Part shown: positions 58,608-64,000 of the stretch, one piece after another
Position numbering within the stretch: the first letter of the stretch is position 1
Layout: each line of letters begins with the position of its first letter
Assembly (NCBI RefSeq): GCF_048771995.1
Contig: NC_133032.1
Location: 28,421,501 to 28,485,500 of the forward strand
Direction of reading: 5' to 3'
Source of the DNA: Taeniopygia guttata
Taxonomy: Eukaryota; Chordata; Aves; Passeriformes; Estrildidae
Length of the DNA stretch: 64,000 nucleotides
Translations under genes and position numbers: made by a program
Notes under the pieces: model-generated
What the model was told of the DNA's origin: nothing
Seen by the model: only the letters and a program-made list of their open reading frames with translations
Database searches by the model: none

Positions 58608-60378
58608 AAACTGTATGTGGCTTGAAACTCCAAGTCCTGACACAGTGACACACTACATAAATCTACCCAAAAATGCCCAAAAATCTTATTTTTACAAGGC
58701 CAGCAGAAGAAGGGGAAGAGTAGTAGGATACTTTTACATTTACATTTCTCTGGCAGTTTTTTTCATATACAACTTTTCAGCTGACAGAAGGAACAATTAC
58801 ACTTGGAATTCCATAAAAAAATTGCCTGTTAACCTGCTTGTTAAATTTGTGTTTTTTCTATCTCTGAATGTTTTGTCAGCAAGTCTGTAAAGACATGAAG
58901 AAAGCAATTTCTGTATTTGCAGGTTTTACATTTCAATTTGGACCTTTGAGGAGCAGGTTAAGAGTGCACACAATTACTGAGGATGAGGAGCAGAGAAATC
59001 TGTTTAAGAACTCCCAAAGACCACACCATAAAGATGGAATTTCCCTGTAAAATAATTTGGGCATCACAACTATTGAGGCTACATATGAAGAAGCAATGGT
59101 TGGGATTTCATGCAAGTTCTACCTTGGATTTGTCTGTCTTGTCCCTGAGCCAGAGGTCAGGGGCTCAGATGAAGTCAGTTTTGCTCCAGCACCCTGTATT
59201 CCCCTCTGGGCTGTGGGGAAGTCACCCTTGGATCAAAGCCACAAGTATCAAACTCACAGGAGAAATGATTGAACAGCGTGAAGGGGCATCTCACACCATT
59301 TCTCAGTGGCAACAGAGCTGAAAAGTACATTTCAATTGCTCTTGGTGAGAGGGTTTCTGAACAGGGAGGAGAGCATCCTGCCTGGCAATTCCAGGCTATT
59401 GTAGCAGATGTCACTGAAAATAATCTCCTACAGCCCTGCATTCACCTGCTGTTCTCCTGACACTGCTGCCCTGGATTCCTCCTCCTTCTTAGAGATTCAA
59501 ATGGCTGAAGTCAAACTGAAATGCCACACTATTGCAAAAATCTGTTTGGGAATTCAAAACTCAGGGATGTCTGCACTCTGCAACAGCTGGGATGCCCTGC
59601 TGATACTTTAACATCCTTTCCTCCTTCCACTCTCAGCAGTAAAACCAGCTCTAGGACTTTTCTTTGTTTTCATTGTAGTTGACTGATTTCTGCTGAGTGT
59701 CTTTGCCCTCTCCTCCCCTCCTCCTTCAGTTGCACCAAGCTCACAGGCAGAGAAAGAGATTTAAAACAAGAAGCATCCAGGAGGAAACTGAAATCCTGGC
59801 TCACCCTGCCTCACGCAGGCAAGGCAGGCATGAAAATCACCCTGAAAATTCAAGTCTTCACAGTCTTTCAAGTGCCTCCTTGAGCAACTCTCCAGCGATC
59901 AAATTGCTCCTAGACCTGCTGAAGCTGATTAAGAAACACCTCTGTAAGCAGAAACAAGACTGCTCTGCCGACTGCTTTATCTCAGTGGAGAATTTGCTGG
60001 GTATGGATCCTAATTGGCTTCTCCAGAATTCAGCCCTGACACAGGCAGCACACATGGAGAGGTCTCCAGAGGCTGAGCCCCTGCTGCTCTTGAAAGCACA
60101 AAACAGCTCCCAGGGTTTACAAGTCCAAGGGCACTCAGAAGGGACTTAAACATCCAACCAAAATTGTACAGCACTGACTCAGCAGTCACCTAGTGCAGGA
60201 CCTCTACAAAATAAACTGGATAGAAAATTGAGCCATTACCATCTCAAGCACTTTCTGTCCTGCCATCCCTTCTGTGTATATCACAATTCACAGGTACAGA
60301 CCAAACACCAGCATTATGCAGGTCAAAATCAGAGCCAGAAAAAATAAAAATACAAATAATAAGTGCAAACATTAATAT
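58608..60378. other. Unassigned sequence
   Basis: No gene is called. The 150-codon plus frame at 59,697-60,149 is serine- and leucine-rich with no domain I recognise and no clear splice signals. The composition is somewhat GC-richer at 59,650-60,130. Confidence 0.4.
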
Positions 60379-60461
60379 CTTCTTATTTTATAAGAATGAA
60401 ATACAAAGTGGTTTTGGATGCTCTGAGCTGACAAACCATTGGGTTGGGCTTATTAAGTACT
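60379..60461 (+). repeat. Direct duplication of 83 bp, copy 1
   Basis: It matches 63,009-63,091 with about five substitutions and no gap by eye. The shared start is CTTCTTATTTTATAAG. Confidence 0.92.
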
Positions 60462-60557
60462 CAGCTGGGAGGCTGGAGAACTGGACTCACTGTTCCTGCC
60501 CCTGACATCATGCTCTAAAACAAAACTATTAAGCATTGTCAGCATTATATTTCATTA

Positions 60558-60593
60558 GAAATATAATGAAATATATATATTTCATTATATTTC
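60558..60593. repeat. Perfect 36-bp AT palindrome
   Basis: The two 18-base halves are exact reverse complements with no spacer, centred between 60,575 and 60,576. Flanking ATTTCAT/ATGAAAT-type words extend the motif imperfectly on both sides. Confidence 0.95.
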
Positions 60594-63008
60594 ATCATAT
60601 ATAGATGATGAGACTTCATCATGGACATAGGTATAAAAAGCCCCCTGGACTCTCAGCATGCAGCACTGCTGCTGGGAGACAAATTAGAGTTAAGGATAAT
60701 GGGGAAACACAGGGAATTACAGCTGCACTGCATGCAAGTGCCTCCCTAAGTGCCCAGGAGAGACCCAGGTACCAAACACTGCCCGAGCTCACTGGAGAAA
60801 AAAAAAGATCCTCATTTTCACTCACATTTCCTCTGGCTGCTTGCCAAGGGTTTAGAATCAATTCCTGCATGGATTTCCAGACTTTCTAGACTTTTTATGC
60901 TCATATATATGCATATAAAATCTCAGAATACTCAGTAAGGTGTTTGGAGTGTGATCAGCACAGGCTGGGAGGGAAGCCAGCCCCCAGAGGCCTCAGTACA
61001 TGCAAAGCAGACCCATTTAAACACAGATTTCATTCTTCATCTACTTAAGATAAGGCTACATTTAGCTGTATTTCTCTGCTGGACTTTCATATATACATAA
61101 TAGACACAAATATGTATTATACATATATTAAACAATTACGGTTTGAAACACAGAACTGGCAGGAAAAAAAAATACTGCTCATCAAATGAACTCTTCCTAA
61201 GGCAAAAAAAAATTATACTCAAAGGTATGCAAAGGCCATTGAAATATTTAAAGTGGTTTCAAAAGGAGGTGCAAGTGCTGGGTCCCTGTGAGTGAACACA
61301 GGCTTGGACCCTGTTTCATCACCAGGGCACGTGGGGATTGCCACGCTCTTGGCAGGTTGAGGTGCCTTGAGTGACACAGATGAAATTCCCAAGTTTCGCC
61401 TCCTCTGCTTTCCTGTTACACTTTAGAGTAGTTATATCCACACTTTAACATTCTACTATTCTCTTTAACATGCACAAAATTGTCTTTCACAAAGTTATTT
61501 TGATCCTCTTGTACCAAAGCAGAAAATTAACTCCTCTAAGAAGCTGCAGTGCTCTGTGACTTTTACAAGCCTCCAATATCTAGAAGTTTGCAAGAGCAAG
61601 AAGTTTAGGAACTCCATAACCACTTTGTGACTCTTGTGGCCAGAGAGAAGAGGGACCCAAACCTCAGCTTGAGGAGAAAAGCTCTGCAAGGTCACCCCCA
61701 GCAGATACACCCCCAAAAAAACCCAGAAGTACCCTGGTCTAGGAGACAGAATCATTAATTTACTCATCTCAGAATTTGCTTTCCTCCCACACTCTGCCAA
61801 AAGGTACCAACACCTCAAACTGCTGCAGCTGCTCACTGTATGAGCATGAGCTCTAAATCCTTCCACTGGATCTTCTGGATTAGTCCAGCTTTACCACTAT
61901 ATTGTCTAAGCCAAGTTCATTCACCCCTTTACATCTTTCCCCTCCTCCCCATCCCCTCCGTGCCTCTCATGAATTTTGATAATTAAAAATTTAGAGTTTA
62001 ATACCTTCTTAGCCATTGCTCTATTACCCAACATGAATCGTATCTACTTGTATTGAAGGGAGGAGATTTGGTCAAAGAATAACTATGAATTCCTGCACTT
62101 TGACATGCAGCTGAGTCCTTGAGTACAACAGAGAAACAGCTAAGAGAGATACTCAACCACAAATCTGTTATTTCATGGAGCTCTGTACACCCAATTCCTT
62201 TGCAGTTACAAAAAATTATATTTTCTTTTAACTGGAAGAGCAACAAAATTCAGAGCAGCATCTTTAAAATGCCAGATCCATGGGGATTTGTTCTCTGAAT
62301 CAGGAAGGGGAGGGGCAGTAGAGTGAGCTACTCCTTTTGATCCAGGCAGCAGACTGTGTTTCTTTTCCCTTAAACACCTAGAAAGAAAAATAAATGGCCC
62401 CAGTGGACAGCAATTTTCCTCTTTTCCAAGGAACTCAGGGACTAATATGTCACTTTGAGACAAAAGAGACTTTGGCTGCAGGCTTGTTCAGCACACAGAA
62501 AATTACTCTTATTTCTGTGACTCTGCTAAGAATGCAGCCTGCCTCTGTTCATTTCTCTCTTAATTTTGCTGTTTCCAAACACACAAGCAAGCAAACAATT
62601 GGCTCAATGGGCTACTACTGATTGCAGTCTCTGTGGAAAGAGTGAAATGTGAGCTCTTCAGCTGGAAAGTGGCAGATCCAAAACCTCCAGTAAATAACAA
62701 AAGGGACAGGGGGGTCCTGTCTCACCATCCCCAGCCCTCTCCTGAGGTCCTTGTCAGCTCAGCTATCTCCTTCAAAAGGCTGACAAACACCAAATCCTGG
62801 TGGCAGCTCTTCCCTTCCCAGAAGTCTATTTCTAACCACAATGAAGCTAAACAGCAAAATGCCTTTCAGCCTGCACCATCATGCCAACCTCCCAACTTTC
62901 TGAGCAGGCAAAAAGGTTTTAAAAGATGCTTTTTTTTTTTTTTTTTTTTTTAAGACTCCATCATTTCATCATTGCTATTGGAAAATTTCCTCTTGCCAGG
63001 TCACTGTG
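60594..63008. other. Unassigned sequence
   Basis: No gene is recognised. A run of 22 T is at 62,930-62,951 and short AT runs are near 61,090-61,130. Frames of 60-123 codons overlap on both strands and look random. Confidence 0.45.
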
Positions 63009-63091
63009 CTTCTTATTTTATAAGAATGAAATACAAAGTGGTTTTGGCTGCTCTGAGCTGACAAAGCAATGGTTTGGGCTTCTTAAGTACT
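63009..63091 (+). repeat. Direct duplication of 83 bp, copy 2
   Basis: It pairs with 60,379-60,461. Sequence outside the 83 bp differs at both ends, so the duplication is local and sharply bounded. Confidence 0.92.
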
Positions 63092-63759
63092 TTCCTGTTT
63101 GACAGAGCCCTGAGGCTACAGACTGGTTTCCCAGTGGTGCCACGGATGTGGGCAGTGCCACACTCCCTCTGAATCCTCTTTGGAAAAGAAGGCTCTCAGC
63201 ACAGAAGTATTACCCACTTTCTTTTAGTTCAATGTTCAGCAGCAACCTACAGACCCAGTGGTGAAGAGCATTTTCATAGGACAGCAAGGATGAAACATGG
63301 AGAAGAGTCATGGATGAAATGAGTAGAGATCCCTGACCTAGCTATCTACAAAAAAATTAAAAGACTGCAGGGCCTTCAGGCTGCCCAAAAAACCAAGCAA
63401 CTCCCAAGTTCTTACTTATCTAACTAGCCTAGAGAAAAAGTAAACTTGGGTTTTATGGTTATTAAATTCTTAATACAGCTATACTGTGAAGAAGAAACTC
63501 TGACAACCCAAAAAAAATATATTTGAAATCCAGGACTCTGTCTTTTGCCACAGATTATTACATTTTATTCAAATTATTAAATTAGTTATTAAATTATTAA
63601 ATTGTGAGGGAAAGGTGCCCAGTGCTTTCACCTCTTTCACCAGCTGCTACCCCTCCCTATGCCTAATGCAGACTGCTGGGAGAGAGTGCATGGAAGGAGC
63701 TCACTTGGCACTCCCAGAGTCCTCACTTGTGGGAACTCAAAATGTCCCTCAGACATTTT
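63092..63759. other. Unassigned sequence
   Basis: No gene is recognised. ATTAAATT words repeat at about 63,568-63,603. Confidence 0.45.
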
Positions 63760-64000
63760 TGGAGGTTCCAGGCCCAGGTCAGAAGCATTTGAGACCCTGG
63801 CAGGCAGCTGGAAACAGCTGTGATTTTGGGTTTGAGCCATGGAATGATTTACCAACCTTGCAGGAAGAACAAGCAGTCACAAAAGTTTAGATATTAGAGT
63901 AGAAGTAGTCACAAAGTAGAGGGAAGAATTTTTGAGTGCTGTACAGGGGGGTTTTAACACTTGAACAGGGGGGTTTCTGTTTTGTACATGGGGGTCAGAA
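63760..64000 (+). mobile_element. Possible LTR 5' part cut by the window end
   Basis: The last 60 bases carry a degenerate 21-22-bp tandem motif, ACAGGGGGGTTT, at 63,943, 63,965 and 63,986, still continuing when the window stops. Such G-rich tandem repeats occur in the U3 of some passerine LTRs as I remember them. The left boundary is a guess and no TSD can be tested, because the right end is missing. Confidence 0.3.

Noticed and set aside
59697..60149. 150-codon plus-strand frame
   Set aside because: Ser/Leu-rich with no known domain, no splice signals and no second exon. Such a frame length is possible by chance in a GC-richer patch.
1..64000. Bacterial or phage systems, CRISPR, tRNA or rRNA genes
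   Set aside because: No regularly spaced palindromic repeats, cloverleaf sequences, rRNA motifs or dense coding. Composition and repeats are vertebrate.

Overview
The window looks like AT-rich, gene-poor nuclear DNA from a bird, most likely a passerine. The evidence is: several CR1 LINE 3' fragments; ancient MIR/L2-like amniote repeats; a scatter of short solo retroviral LTRs with no internal gag/pol/env; and one small GC-rich island with two exons resembling the MROH (maestro heat-like repeat) family, which is expanded in birds. Nothing is bacterial: there are no operons, tRNAs, rRNAs or CRISPR arrays. Most small open frames here are chance frames in AT-rich DNA or lie inside repeats. Repeat family names are from memory and were not searched.

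Layout. 1-5.3 kb: one antisense CR1 piece, then single-copy AT-rich DNA and a weak exon-like block at about 5.0 kb. 5.3-7.2 kb: two solo LTRs (family A, minus; family E, minus) with an (AT)n/(CA)n microsatellite between them. 12.9-15.5 kb: LTR-like G and complete LTR D, both minus. 16.4 and 19.3 kb: CR1 pieces. 20.7-21.0 kb: a strikingly C-depleted AT island. 21.8-22.8 kb: LTR A2 followed by LTR B1, both plus. 24.6-25.0 kb: a long inverted repeat beside an LTR-like piece. 27.3-30.0 kb: a graveyard of three CR1-type fragments between two MIR-like SINE relics. 32.2-33.8 kb: LTR C1, the MROH-like exon pair and a CR1 piece. 34.3 kb: a perfect 21-bp hairpin. 39.6 kb: LTR B2. 40.9 kb: a G/T-only tract. 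41.4-43.0 kb: a local direct duplication. 49.4 kb: LTR C2. 50.3 kb: a MIR/L2-like tail. 53.4 kb: a CR1 3' end. 51.8-63.1 kb: two more direct duplications, a perfect AT palindrome and a short tandem repeat. The window ends in a G-rich 22-bp tandem repeat that runs off the edge.

The firmest results are LTR boundaries read directly from target-site duplications (TSDs): family A and LTR D have 6-bp TSDs (ERV2/ERVK-like), family B 5-bp (ERVL-like), families C and E 4-bp (ERV1-like). Two copies each of A, B and C support one another's boundaries. All seven resolved LTRs are solo, so no retroviral protein is encoded. The only protein-coding signal I can defend is the MROH-like exon pair at 33.1-33.5 kb: both exons are open, phase 0 and flanked by GT/AG, but no neighbouring exons are visible, so a partial gene copy is likelier than a working gene. 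I found no convincing new biological system.
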